Source: Sphingomonas echinoides
GTDB lineage: Bacteria > Pseudomonadota > Alphaproteobacteria > Sphingomonadales > Sphingomonadaceae
Assembly (NCBI RefSeq): GCF_029623395.1
Contig: NZ_JAPYKK010000035.1
Coordinates: 1 to 43,758 of the forward strand
DNA length: 43,758 nucleotides
Reading direction: 5' to 3'
Below the pieces are notes generated by a model. The model searched no databases and had not been told where the DNA came from. It saw only the letters and a list, made by a program, of their open reading frames with translations. Positions within the stretch are counted from its first letter, which is position 1, and the number at the start of each line of letters is the position of its first letter. Shown piece by piece: positions 23,877-31,819 of this stretch. The position numbers and the translations under genes were made by a program.

Positions 23877-24209
23877 TCAGCAGCAGGGGGTGAGTTCGGC
23901 GATCAGCGGGGCGCACAGCTCCGCGTTGCCGGCGCAGCAATCCTTGACGAGGAAGAGCGTTAGCGCGCGCAGGCCGTCGAGATCGGCACGATAGATGATC
24001 GAGCGGCTATGACGTTCGGATCGGACCAGCCCGCCACGGGCGAGGATGCCGAGGTGTGCGGACATTGTGTTTTGCGGTACGTCGAGCTGACGGGCGATTT
24101 TGCCCGCAGCCAAGCCATGCGGTTCGTGCCGCACCAACAGGCGGAACACGTCGAGGCGTGTTCCTTGTGCGAGCGCGCCGAGCGCTGAAATTGCCGTGTT
24201 GTTTTCCAT
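23877..24209 (-). CDS. arsR: ArsR/SmtB-family arsenic-responsive repressor
   Basis: A 110-residue winged-helix repressor: ALAQGTRLDVFRLLVRHEPHGLAAGKIARQLDVPQNTMSAHLGILARGGLVRSERHSRSIIYRAD is the DNA-binding core. Cys91-Cys92 and Cys99, plus the terminal Cys109-Cys110, give a cluster like that of alphaproteobacterial As(III)-sensing ArsR proteins, in which adjacent Cys bind arsenite. It normally represses its own operon with arsC. Here the downstream arsC is truncated, so the intact repressor has lost its main enzyme target. No signal of decay is visible in arsR itself. An AT-rich stretch with ATATCCAGAATAGCAGCTATAT just upstream is the likely promoter and operator. Confidence 0.85.
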   Translation of the reverse strand: MENNTAISALGALAQGTRLDVFRLLVRHEPHGLAAGKIARQLDVPQNTMSAHLGILARGGLVRSERHSRSIIYRADLDGLRALTLFLVKDCCAGNAELCAPLIAELTPCC

Positions 24210-24540
24210 ATATCCAGAATAGCAGCTATATGGTTCCGGTACAGACGTTTATAGCACCAAGTAGGCAGGCAGTCGGCACCCTACGCTCTTTTCCGAAGTC
24301 CCCAACGAGTGGGGCGGGACCCCGCGGGCACGGCTCTATCGGCCCGCTGGGCGTGCCGACCGAGCCATCGTGCCGGCGTCTCGGCCCTGCCGGGTGACGA
24401 TTATCGCGTAAGGTGTGCCACGTGGCGCACCTGCGAACGCGCAGGCGCGAGCAGTGTTTCGATTGGCGTCGACGCCCTCCCCCAGAGGCCACACCGCACA
24501 GCACTTCGCGCGCAGAACCGCGTGTCGTGAGTTGATGGGC
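24210..24540. other. Intergenic region between arsR and sorB
   Basis: About 330 bp with no supported gene. It begins with the arsR promoter region, an AT-rich dyad near 24209-24232. It contains a near-perfect 22-base palindrome at 24411-24432 and a GTGGGGCGGGACCCCGC hairpin-like stretch near 24310. Possible frames here overlap sorB on the wrong strand or lack starts. Confidence 0.5.
24411..24432. promoter_or_regulatory. 22-base near-perfect palindrome
   Basis: AGGTG-T-GCCACGTGGC-G-CACCT: only one base pair breaks the symmetry, and the core GCCACGTGGC is perfect. It lies 109 bp beyond the 3' end of sorB and about 200 bp upstream of arsR. It might be a regulator's site or a terminator stem; its owner is unclear. 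Confidence 0.4.
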
Positions 24541-25017
24541 TTAGCCTGATCCCCCCGATACGTCGGGCGCAGCCTTCGGATCGGGGTCTTGCGCCTTGCC
24601 CTTCGCGGCGCCCGGCTGCTTTGCGCTCATGGCGGTCAGATAAGCGACGATCGCCGGCACGTCGGCTGCGGCGACGGGGGCTTTGTAGACCTCGCGCATC
24701 TTGGTGACCTCCGCGGTCCACTGGTCGGCGGAGAGTGGCGGCTGGTTCAGCGCCATGCTCGCCGAATGACACGAGGTGCAGTTCGCATTGATGACGTCGG
24801 CATGCGGGCCGGCGGGATATTGCCCTTCGTCGGTTGGGAGATCGACCGAAGTGGACGCCAGCGAGAAGCCGCGCGCCGAGACGCTTGGCGGCGGTGGTGC
24901 GGTCGGGGCGGCAGGCGGCGGGGCGACGCGGCTGTTCGGGGCACCAATCGCGAGCAGAAGAACGACGGTCGCGCCGACGAACCCGAACGACAGCGTGCCG
25001 ATGGAAGGCGTTTTCAT
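24541..25017 (-). CDS. SorB-like cytochrome c subunit of sulfite dehydrogenase
   Basis: A 158-residue protein with an N-terminal hydrophobic segment (about 8-26) that is a signal or anchor, a long Pro/Ala-rich linker and one c-type haem domain. The haem motif is CTSCHS near residue 80, and the Met ligand is probably the one in TKMREVY. The C-terminal tail is Gly/Asp-rich. It follows the Moco subunit by 13 bp, the SorAB arrangement known from Starkeya novella. It would take electrons from SorA in the periplasm and pass them to cytochrome c or an oxidase. It is the last gene of the operon that starts with LysR. Confidence 0.8.
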   Translation of the reverse strand: MKTPSIGTLSFGFVGATVVLLLAIGAPNSRVAPPPAAPTAPPPPSVSARGFSLASTSVDLPTDEGQYPAGPHADVINANCTSCHSASMALNQPPLSADQWTAEVTKMREVYKAPVAAADVPAIVAYLTAMSAKQPGAAKGKAQDPDPKAAPDVSGGSG

Positions 25018-25030
25018 GGGGGAGCGCTCC

Positions 25031-26275
25031 TCAGCCGACGACGATGTTGGTGGTTTCGATGTTGCCGCGCATGAACCCGCCCGGGTTCCAGATCGGCGTC
25101 ATCGGCTGCGCGATGCCGGCGGTGTTCCAGCAGCGCGACATCAGCCTGGTCGGGCCCGCATGCGTGAGCGGCACCTGCGCGTCCCAGCGGCGGAAACTGT
25201 ATTTGCCGTGATCGGGGCCGAGCACTGTCTTGTACCAGGTCTTGCCGTTGTCGGTCGACACATCGACCTTGGCGACGCCGCAATCGCCCCCCATCGCAAT
25301 GCCGCCCAGCGGGATTGACCGGTCGAACGCGATTGCCTGCCCTTCGTCGAGGCTCGTGACCCAGCTGCGCGGGATCATCTTGTTGATGGGCACGGCCGGG
25401 AAATCCTTCTGGCCAGGCCGCACGTTCGCGCCTGGAGTGTCAGGGATCTTGTACGCCTTGGCCATCCAGTAACCGTCGTCGGGTGCGGCGAGCACCTCGA
25501 TGTCGTTCAGCATCTTGACCCAATAGGTCGAATACCAGCCGGGTACGATCAGCCGGACCGGGAAGCCGTTGAGGAGCGGCATCTGTTCGCCGTTCATCCC
25601 GAAGGCGAGCATCACTTCGCCGTCGCGTGCGTGGTCGATCGACAGCGACTTGGCGAAATCCGGTCCACCCGCGACCACCGGTTGGTCGAGCGCACCGAAC
25701 CGCACCGCAACCGCGCCCGGCTTCACGCCGGCGATGTCGAGCACGTCGCGCAGGCGCACGCCGAGCCATTTGGCGTTGCCCATGGCCCCGTGACGCCACT
25801 GCGCACCGGCAACGGGCGGCTGGAACAGCGCACGCGAATTGCCCGAGCATTGGTTGATCGCCGCCAGCTCGACGCGTGGCAACTTCAGCAGTTGCGCGAG
25901 CGAGATCGACAGCGGCCGCGTGACCGCGCCGTGCACCTTGATCCGGAACGCCTCGACATCGATCGCGGTCGGAATGTCAGCCCAGTGCCAGCGGACGAAG
26001 AACTGGTCGTTTGGCGTGAAGACGTCGCCATTGAACACGCTCATCGGCGTTTCCAGCAAAGGCGGGTGGATACGCTGGAGGATCATGTTGCCCTTGCCGG
26101 GGAACGCACTGGTCATCGGCCGTTCCGACGGACCGCCCGGCAGGTGCAGATCGACCATGCTCTGCGCCAGCGCGGGTGCGGCGATCAGCGCGCCGCTGCC
26201 GATCGCGGCCTCTGCGAGAAAGCGACGGCGGTTCGTCGCCTGCGCCAGTTTCATATCCAGGCTGTCCACCAACAT
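25031..26275 (-). CDS. SorA-like periplasmic sulfite dehydrogenase, Moco subunit
   Basis: A 414-residue sulfite oxidase-family enzyme. A Tat signal (NRRRFLAEAAIGSGALIAAPALAQS, residues 15-39) exports it folded with its cofactor. The Moco domain has FTPNDQFFVRWHW and AAINQCSGNSR, with the ligating Cys143. The C-terminal immunoglobulin-like dimerisation domain ends with NIETTNIVVG. No haem motif is present; the haem is supplied by SorB, encoded 13 bp downstream. It oxidises sulfite to sulfate in the periplasm. ATG 26275 has GGGAG very close upstream; ATG 26254 is an alternative and keeps the Tat signal. It lies 107 bp after a sulfite-exporter-like gene. Confidence 0.85.
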   Translation of the reverse strand: MLVDSLDMKLAQATNRRRFLAEAAIGSGALIAAPALAQSMVDLHLPGGPSERPMTSAFPGKGNMILQRIHPPLLETPMSVFNGDVFTPNDQFFVRWHWADIPTAIDVEAFRIKVHGAVTRPLSISLAQLLKLPRVELAAINQCSGNSRALFQPPVAGAQWRHGAMGNAKWLGVRLRDVLDIAGVKPGAVAVRFGALDQPVVAGGPDFAKSLSIDHARDGEVMLAFGMNGEQMPLLNGFPVRLIVPGWYSTYWVKMLNDIEVLAAPDDGYWMAKAYKIPDTPGANVRPGQKDFPAVPINKMIPRSWVTSLDEGQAIAFDRSIPLGGIAMGGDCGVAKVDVSTDNGKTWYKTVLGPDHGKYSFRRWDAQVPLTHAGPTRLMSRCWNTAGIAQPMTPIWNPGGFMRGNIETTNIVVG

Positions 26276-26382
26276 TCTCCCGTTTCTGTCATGTTCTGTA
26301 TGCGCGACCCGTCCGCCGGTCTGCCCGGTACGGGTCGATCAGATTCGCCGGTTCGATCCGGCAGGACGATCGGTTTGGCCCA

Positions 26383-27534
26383 TCAATTGGCTTGGGCAAT
26401 GCAGGGCGACACGAACAGGTTGCCGCGCCAGCCGCCCGCGACCGTCTTAGCGCCGACCAGCAGCCACATTGCTGCGAGCGCCACTGTGAGGACAGTGCCG
26501 ACGATCCCGAAAAAGCCGAGCTGAAGCGTCGTGCCGAGCTTGAAGGTGGCGACCGTGGAGACGCCAAGCGGGAAGGTATAGCCCCACCAGCCGAGGTTGA
26601 ACGGAATGCCCGCGCGCCAGTAGCGGATCGTGATCAGCGTCGCGAGCGCCAGCCACCACAGACCGAAACCCCAGAGCAGCAGCCCGGCAATCGTGCCAAT
26701 CCCCTGCGCTACCGCGCCGATCTGCCCCAGGCCGTTGGCGGCGAGGATCGCGGGCGCGTTGCTGCCGAGCACCAGCATCCCAAGCGCGCCGGTGCCAATC
26801 GGACCGAGCGCGAGCCAGCTCGAGGCGGCCATGCTCTCGTGCGGCAGCTTGTGCAGTGCCATCCGCAGGATCAGGATCGCGAGGATGCCGAACGCGACCG
26901 GCACTGAATAAGCCCAGAGCACATACGACGTTGCGAGCACGACGAACTGGTGATGCGCGTCCGCCAGATGCGGGGCGAGCAGGCCGCCGCTCGCACCTGC
27001 GACCTCCGCCGCGACCACCGGCAGCAGCCACGCCGCGGTCATGCCGTCGAGCGAATGTTCGTGCCGAGTAAACATGAGGTAGGGGATCGCTACACCGCAG
27101 GCGAGCGACATCGCGACGTCGATCCACCACAATGTCTCGGCGATCGGGATCACGCCAGCGCCGAACCGCGGCAGGCCGAACGCCAGGAACCCGTTGATGA
27201 TCGTCGCCAGCCCCATCGGGATCGTGCCGATGAACATCGACACGGTGTTGTGCCCGAAGATCCGCCGCGCCTCGTGTCCGAACATCGTCCAGCGCGCGGT
27301 GTAGAGCCCGGCGAACAGCGTGAAGAGCGCGATGTTGAAGTACCACAGCGCCTCGCCGACCGGGTGCAGCGATGCGCCGACGCCCGGCACCTGCGGCAAG
27401 GCGAGCGCGAGAATGCCGGTGCCCATCGTAGCGGCGAACCAGTTGGGGGTGAACTGCCGGATCATCTCGCGCGGGGAGTCGAGCCGGCTGAGGGGCTTCA
27501 GGCCATCGAGAACGGGTTTCAGATCGGCGGTCAC
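26383..27534 (-). CDS. SLAC1/TDT-family anion (sulfite) exporter-like protein
   Basis: A 383-residue protein with about ten hydrophobic helices and the TehA/SLAC1 hallmarks: FTPNWFAATMGTGILALALPQ at 28-48, WYFNIALFTLFAGLYTARW, then HNTVSMFIGTIPMGLATIINGF. The repeated FxxxxGTG-like helices each carry the pore Phe. Members include the yeast sulfite pump Ssu1 and the bacterial tellurite-resistance-like TehA. Placement between a LysR regulator (4-base overlap) and SorA supports sulfite export to the periplasm, where SorAB can oxidise it. The start overlaps the stop of the LysR gene (ATGA). The substrate is inferred from context. Confidence 0.8.
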   Translation of the reverse strand: MTADLKPVLDGLKPLSRLDSPREMIRQFTPNWFAATMGTGILALALPQVPGVGASLHPVGEALWYFNIALFTLFAGLYTARWTMFGHEARRIFGHNTVSMFIGTIPMGLATIINGFLAFGLPRFGAGVIPIAETLWWIDVAMSLACGVAIPYLMFTRHEHSLDGMTAAWLLPVVAAEVAGASGGLLAPHLADAHHQFVVLATSYVLWAYSVPVAFGILAILILRMALHKLPHESMAASSWLALGPIGTGALGMLVLGSNAPAILAANGLGQIGAVAQGIGTIAGLLLWGFGLWWLALATLITIRYWRAGIPFNLGWWGYTFPLGVSTVATFKLGTTLQLGFFGIVGTVLTVALAAMWLLVGAKTVAGGWRGNLFVSPCIAQAN

Positions 27535-28403
27535 TTGCCAGTCTCCTTGATGAGATCGGTCAGCGCATCGGCCGCCCGCGTTCGATACCGCTCTTTATGG
27601 CGCAGCGCGTAGAACGGACGCCGCGGCAGACCGAGCGGCAGATCGTGCAACGTGCCGGCCGCGATTGCAGGTGCGACGACATGCTGCGACAGCACCGCGA
27701 CGCCCGCCCCGGCCTCGACCGCGCTACGTACCGCCTCGTTCGATGGTAGCATCAGCGCCACGGTGAGGTCCGACGGATCGACGCCGCGCTGGCGCAGCAC
27801 CTCCTCGAACGACGAGCGCGTGCCCGATCCCTGCTCGCGGACGATCCAGCGTGCGGCGCGGATCCAGTCCTCGTCGATCGTGTCGGCTGCGCGGTCGCTT
27901 ACCAGCACCATGCGGTCGTTCGCGACCGTCCAATGCGCGAGCGCGGGCTCGTCGATCACACCCTCGACGAAGCCGAGCTCGACCGCACCGTCGAGCACGC
28001 GCGCCGCGGCCCCCTCGGTGTTGTCGATCGCCAGTTCGATTGAGATCGCGGGGTAGCGCGCATGGAACGCGGCCAGCTGGCGGGGCAGCCAATAGCCCGC
28101 GATCGTCTGGCTTGCGACTAGCCGCAGAGTGCCGCGCTCCAGTCCTGCATATTCGGCCAGTGCAAGTTCCGCGCTGGCGGCACGGCCAAGCACTGCGCGT
28201 GCGTCGACCAGAAACATGCGGCCCGCTTCGGACAGTTCGATCCCACGGCCGACCCGGTGGAACAGCGGCACGCCGTGCCGGGCTTCCAGCGCGGCGATGG
28301 CAGCGCTTGCGGCTGACTGCGTCACATTGAGCGCTTCGGCCGCGCGCGTCATGTGCTCGCGCTCAGCGACACCGACGAAAATCCTGAGTTGTTCCAGGGT
28401 CAT
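27531..28403 (-). CDS. LysR-family regulator of the sulfite operon
   Basis: A 290-residue LysR protein: helix-turn-helix MTLEQLRIFVGVAEREHMTRAAEALNVTQSAASAAIAALEARH at 1-43, then an effector domain from about 90 (GTLRLVASQTIAGYWLP). It resembles the CysB/CbbR-like group that uses the C-terminal ...LRHKERYRTRAADAL end. It is a close paralogue of the frameshifted LysR at 18.7 kb. It is the first gene of the LysR-TDT-SorA-SorB operon, with AAGGAGAT five bases before the ATG. An upstream bipartite box shared with the YeiH promoter suggests that it controls both units. Its effector may be sulfite or a derivative; that is inference. Confidence 0.85.
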   Translation of the reverse strand: MTLEQLRIFVGVAEREHMTRAAEALNVTQSAASAAIAALEARHGVPLFHRVGRGIELSEAGRMFLVDARAVLGRAASAELALAEYAGLERGTLRLVASQTIAGYWLPRQLAAFHARYPAISIELAIDNTEGAAARVLDGAVELGFVEGVIDEPALAHWTVANDRMVLVSDRAADTIDEDWIRAARWIVREQGSGTRSSFEEVLRQRGVDPSDLTVALMLPSNEAVRSAVEAGAGVAVLSQHVVAPAIAAGTLHDLPLGLPRRPFYALRHKERYRTRAADALTDLIKETGK

Positions 28404-28422
28404 GCCCGATCTCCTTGCCCCA

Positions 28423-28476
28423 ATGATAGGGAAAGGAGATCAATCGCACCAACCAAAGATTACGGTCATTCCAATC
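28423..28476 (-). promoter_or_regulatory. Promoter and LysR-box of the LysR-TDT-SorAB operon
   Basis: Read on the minus strand: GATTGGAATGAC (28476-28465), 11 bases, GTTGGTGCGATTGAT, then TATCAT (28428-28423). TTGGTG and TATCAT, 18 bases apart, resemble -35/-10. The boxes equal those before the YeiH gene at 23 of 27 outer positions, with the same gap. An inverted repeat GATCTCCTT/AAGGAGATC (28408-28416, 28433-28441) overlaps the -10 side and the ribosome site. Confidence 0.65.
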
Positions 28477-28491
28477 AGATATACCGGTCGT

Positions 28492-29475
28492 TCATTTCAG
28501 AATGTCGATAACCGCCTCACGTTCTTCGACCAGTTCGGCAATCGTGCGATCGAGCATCGTTCGCTGGAATGGATCGAGGATCAGTCCTTCGATACGCGCA
28601 TACCCACCGCTTTTGCAGTGCACCGGCACGCCGCACACCAGCCCTTGCGGGATACCGTAGGAGCCATCTGACACCACGCCCATCGACACCCAATTGTCGC
28701 CTGCGCCGTGCACCCAGTCGCGTAGATGATCGATCGCCGCATTTGCGGCCGATGCGGCCGAGGACGCACCCCGTGCTTCGATGATCGCGGTTCCGCGCTG
28801 CGCAACGGTGGGGATCAACGTTTCGCGGTACCAAGCCTCGTCTCCAATACGGTCGGCGAGCTTTTGGCCATCGAGTTCGGCATTTCCCCAGTCGGCAAAC
28901 ATCGTCGGCGAATGGTTTCCCCAGACGACGAGCTTTGTAATCGCATCGACACCGACACCCGCTTTGGCCGCAAGCTGTCCCTGCGCGCGGTTGTGATCGA
29001 GGCGGATCATCGACGTGATGTTTTCGGCAGGGAAACCCGGCGCGCTTTGCGCAAGGATCCAGGCATTTGTGTTGGCGGGATTGCCGACGACCAGGATCTT
29101 GGCGTCGCGTTTGGCCACTGCGTCCAGCGCTGCGCCCTGCGTCTTGAAGATCGCTGCGTTGGCAGCGAGCAAATCACGGCGCTCCATGCCCTTCGAGCGG
29201 GGACGAGACCCGACCAGCATGGCCGCATCGATGTCCTTGAAAGCCACCATCGGATCATCAGTAATGATCACATCTGCCAGCAGCGGGAACGCGCAATCCT
29301 CCAGTTCCATGACCACGCCGCGTACTGCGTCCATCGCCTGCGGCACGTCGAGCAGTTGAAGGATAACGGGCTGGTCCGGTCCGAACACATCACCCTGCGC
29401 GACCCGGAAGAGCAGCGAATAGCAAATTTGTCCTGCGGCACCGCTGATCACGATCCTGACGGGGGGCTTGGTCAT
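28492..29475 (-). CDS. mdh: Malate dehydrogenase (cytosolic-type)
   Basis: A 327-residue NAD-dependent malate dehydrogenase of the type found in cytosolic MDH: Rossmann loop ISGAAGQICYSLL at 10-22, substrate Arg region GSRPRSKGMERRDLL, VVGNPANTNAW, then the catalytic Asp-His pair in RLDHNR and VVWGNHSPTMFAD. It interconverts malate and oxaloacetate. Alphaproteobacteria usually have the lactate-dehydrogenase-like MDH in the sdh/suc region, so this copy may be additional. The frame opens at 29550, but ATG 29475 matches the family start. It lies 46 bp downstream of the first YncE-like gene on the same strand and may be cotranscribed. Confidence 0.88.
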   Translation of the reverse strand: MTKPPVRIVISGAAGQICYSLLFRVAQGDVFGPDQPVILQLLDVPQAMDAVRGVVMELEDCAFPLLADVIITDDPMVAFKDIDAAMLVGSRPRSKGMERRDLLAANAAIFKTQGAALDAVAKRDAKILVVGNPANTNAWILAQSAPGFPAENITSMIRLDHNRAQGQLAAKAGVGVDAITKLVVWGNHSPTMFADWGNAELDGQKLADRIGDEAWYRETLIPTVAQRGTAIIEARGASSAASAANAAIDHLRDWVHGAGDNWVSMGVVSDGSYGIPQGLVCGVPVHCKSGGYARIEGLILDPFQRTMLDRTIAELVEEREAVIDILK

Positions 29476-29521
29476 TTTGGAAAGGGCTTTCGTTGGGAGA
29501 TTACAGACGGTGTAAGACCGA

Positions 29522-30691
29522 TCAACGCGCCGCCAGGGCAAGCGCTGCATCGCGCCCGGATGGCACTAGATTGGCGAGACCTTTTCCTGATCTTACGGCA
29601 CCAGGAACGTAGATCAGGCTTTGCACATCCGTACTGATCGGGATCGTCGACGCGGTGGTGTACGTCAGCGTGTCGATCCCAGCGACCTTGTTGGTTCCGG
29701 CCAGGCTGGCATAGATCCTCGTACCATCGCCCGACGGCCAAACCGCGGTCGGAGCCGCTTGTAGCGGGATGGTTGTCACAGCCTCCAGGCTGTCGGTTCT
29801 ATAGACCTTGATTGCAGGTTGATCGCCGCCAACGCTGACATAGGCAAAGGAATCGTCCGCGCGCTGAGCGAAGTTGACCGCGCCCGTTGCTGGACCAGTG
29901 TTTATCACTTCGCGTACCGCAAACGGCGGTTTGGCAGCAAAGACCGTGGTCGTGCCGCTCTCGCGGCGTGTTGCCCAGATCTGTTTGCCATCTGGCGAGA
30001 CCGCGATTGCTCCCGCACCTGCACCGTTGCTGGCAACGTGTCCGACGACGCGCCGATGCTCGACGTCGACAACCAGGATGGACGGCCTTTCAGTAAGCGA
30101 TACAAAGGCATAGCGTCCGTTTGGCGACAGGATGGTCGCGCCTGCTCCGCCACTTGCTGGTACGCGGGTGATCTCCCGCGCGGTCTTAGGATCCACGACC
30201 GCGATGGCATGTTCATCGCCGAGCGAAACCCAAAGTTCGTGCCCATTGGGCGTAAACGCGACGGCGGTAGGAGACGTCTGGAACACGGTCCGGCCTCGTT
30301 CCGTGTTCGTGGCCAGATCTACGAGCGTCACACTGTGCTGCGCTAATGCCGATACCGCCAGGGTCCGCCCGTCACGCGTTGCAGCCAGGTGCTGGACTTT
30401 GGGGCTGGAAAAGCTGGGCTCAGCTATCGCGCTTTTGGCGAGGTCGATGCGTCCCAGTTCGTTGCCCGCTGCAGGATCGATGACAACGATCTTCGTCGAT
30501 GTCGGGTCAGACACATAGATCCGGTCATGATGGCTAAGGTCGATATCAGCCTTCGACCACGGTGCCTGAACCGCCTTGATATCGTAGGGAAAGTCGTCCG
30601 CCGCAGGTGCAGCCCAATAGGCCTGAGCGATCGCCGGGACTGGCGCTACGGAGGCCAACATCGCGGCAACCAAAACGATCGCAGCTTTCAT
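29522..30691 (-). CDS. Exported YncE-like beta-propeller protein
   Basis: A 389-residue protein with a signal peptide (residues 1-23, AxA at PAIA). The rest is repeated beta-propeller blades of the YncE/lactonase type: recurring patterns of V.V.D....  and PDG..(I/L)W or PNGRYAFVS, for example LSPNGRYAFVSLTERPS and VSPDGKQIWATRRESG. YncE-like proteins are periplasmic and of largely unknown role. The ATG start fits the signal peptide. It lies upstream of mdh on the same strand and divergent from the membrane protein/DUF305/YncE unit, which contains a second propeller protein with similar blades (AKPPFAV in both). A shared stress or metal role is possible. Confidence 0.75.
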   Translation of the reverse strand: MKAAIVLVAAMLASVAPVPAIAQAYWAAPAADDFPYDIKAVQAPWSKADIDLSHHDRIYVSDPTSTKIVVIDPAAGNELGRIDLAKSAIAEPSFSSPKVQHLAATRDGRTLAVSALAQHSVTLVDLATNTERGRTVFQTSPTAVAFTPNGHELWVSLGDEHAIAVVDPKTAREITRVPASGGAGATILSPNGRYAFVSLTERPSILVVDVEHRRVVGHVASNGAGAGAIAVSPDGKQIWATRRESGTTTVFAAKPPFAVREVINTGPATGAVNFAQRADDSFAYVSVGGDQPAIKVYRTDSLEAVTTIPLQAAPTAVWPSGDGTRIYASLAGTNKVAGIDTLTYTTASTIPISTDVQSLIYVPGAVRSGKGLANLVPSGRDAALALAAR

Positions 30692-30935
30692 CGTTCGATC
30701 CTTATCGCGGATCCGGCGGGTGATCGTGCCAGTCCGATGCCGCTAGATCGACCGATATGTCCCCTGCGTCCAACGCATGGTCGCGATGGTTTCAATACGA
30801 AAACGCGATCATAGATTGTCTACCGTTCTTGTTAGATGATCGGAACGACTGTGGTTATGCGTTGGACCGACCGCCCCGCCGCAATCATCTATCCTGTCAC
30901 GCTCGGCATTCATCGAGACGCGCGGAGACTTCCTC
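30692..30935. other. Divergent promoter region
   Basis: A 244 bp gap between the divergent YncE-like gene and the small membrane-protein gene. Promoters for both sides are expected here, but no strong palindrome or conserved box stands out. ACTTCCTC before ATG 30936 gives only a weak ribosome signal. Confidence 0.4.
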
Positions 30936-31415
30936 ATGGCAACACAGCCGATCTACGATCTCGCTACCGAGACACTCGTTGCTCCTACGCCTGTGCGCCG
31001 ACATCTCACAATCGTGCCGGATGCAGGCAATTATGACGAGCTGGAAAGAACGGCTCCAGGCATCGCATCGCGCGGCGTCCATCCTGCCACGTTGGGCTTG
31101 CTCGTCGGCGTGTATGCAGCAATGTTGCTGACTTTCTGGACCTTCTTCGCACGTGATGCAGCTACGGCGCTCGTCCTGACGGTCGTGTCGGTCTTCATGA
31201 TCCTGTATTTCGGTCTGATTGCTGGCGGCATCGTACTCAGCGATACTCCCGCCCCCGGCGAACCCCTCCGTTCGTTCTCGGAGTTCATCAAGGGCCCGGT
31301 CGATATCTTGACGGGCACGATCACAGGGCGCGAAGCGGCTATACAGATGCTCTTTCTCCCGGCCTGCATGGCCGTGCTAGCAACGATTATCGGCATCATC
31401 GCTCGCGTGTCGTAA
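30936..31415 (+). CDS. Hypothetical inner-membrane protein
   Basis: A 159-residue protein with a soluble N-terminus (about 1-45) and three hydrophobic helices: LGLLVGVYAAMLLTFWTFFA (about 52-71), AATALVLTVVSVFMILYFGLIAGGIVL (about 75-101) and a C-terminal IQMLFLPACMAVLATIIGIIARV. Between helices 2 and 3 is a conserved-looking amphipathic stretch (FSEFIKGPVDILTGTITGREAA). No family name can be given. It lies 23 bp before a DUF305 gene, itself coupled to a YncE-like gene, so the three probably form an operon. Its location suggests a membrane partner of the exported proteins. Confidence 0.65.
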   Translation: MATQPIYDLATETLVAPTPVRRHLTIVPDAGNYDELERTAPGIASRGVHPATLGLLVGVYAAMLLTFWTFFARDAATALVLTVVSVFMILYFGLIAGGIVLSDTPAPGEPLRSFSEFIKGPVDILTGTITGREAAIQMLFLPACMAVLATIIGIIARVS

Positions 31416-31438
31416 ACAGGAAAACTAGGGACAGGACG

Positions 31439-31819
31439 ATGAGATCACGCATGACCTTGCTGATGGCGATAGGCTTGTCCGTATCGACCGCTGCTATCGC
31501 GCAAACGGACGGCTTCGCGTCCGCGATGGATGCGGCGATGACGCGGATGCACGGCGCGATGATGACCGGCTATTCAAACGATCCCGATCGCGACTTCGCA
31601 AGGATGATGATCCCGCATCATCAAGGTGCGATCGACATGGCTGAGATCGAGCTGCGTTACGGCAAGGACGAACGCCTGCGCCGGCTTGCGCAAGGGATCA
31701 TCGTCGAACAGCGTCAGGAAATCGCGGTGATGCAGGGCATCCTATCCGAAGGCGGCGCGTTGCCACGTCACACCGGACCGACCGCGACTGGTCACCCCCA
31801 TCACGGAGACCGTCCATGA
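31439..31819 (+). CDS. Exported DUF305 protein
   Basis: A 126-residue protein with a signal peptide (1-21, ending AIAQ). The mature part is a DUF305 four-helix domain with the hallmark FARMMIPHHQGAIDMAEIELRYG and later QRQEIAVMQGIL. The His and Met residues (MHGAMM, MIPHHQGA, HPHHGD tail) fit copper binding, as reported for some DUF305/CopM-like proteins. It probably acts in the periplasm. The stop overlaps the start of the YncE-like gene (ATGA), and the membrane-protein gene lies 23 bp upstream. A role in copper or other metal handling is inferred from the family. Confidence 0.8.
   Translation: MRSRMTLLMAIGLSVSTAAIAQTDGFASAMDAAMTRMHGAMMTGYSNDPDRDFARMMIPHHQGAIDMAEIELRYGKDERLRRLAQGIIVEQRQEIAVMQGILSEGGALPRHTGPTATGHPHHGDRP

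Noticed and set aside
26447..27346. 299-codon minus-strand frame
   Set aside because: Out-of-phase shadow of the TDT exporter with an Arg/His-rich product.
28726..29637. 303-codon plus-strand frame
   Set aside because: Antisense to malate dehydrogenase, which has clear family motifs.
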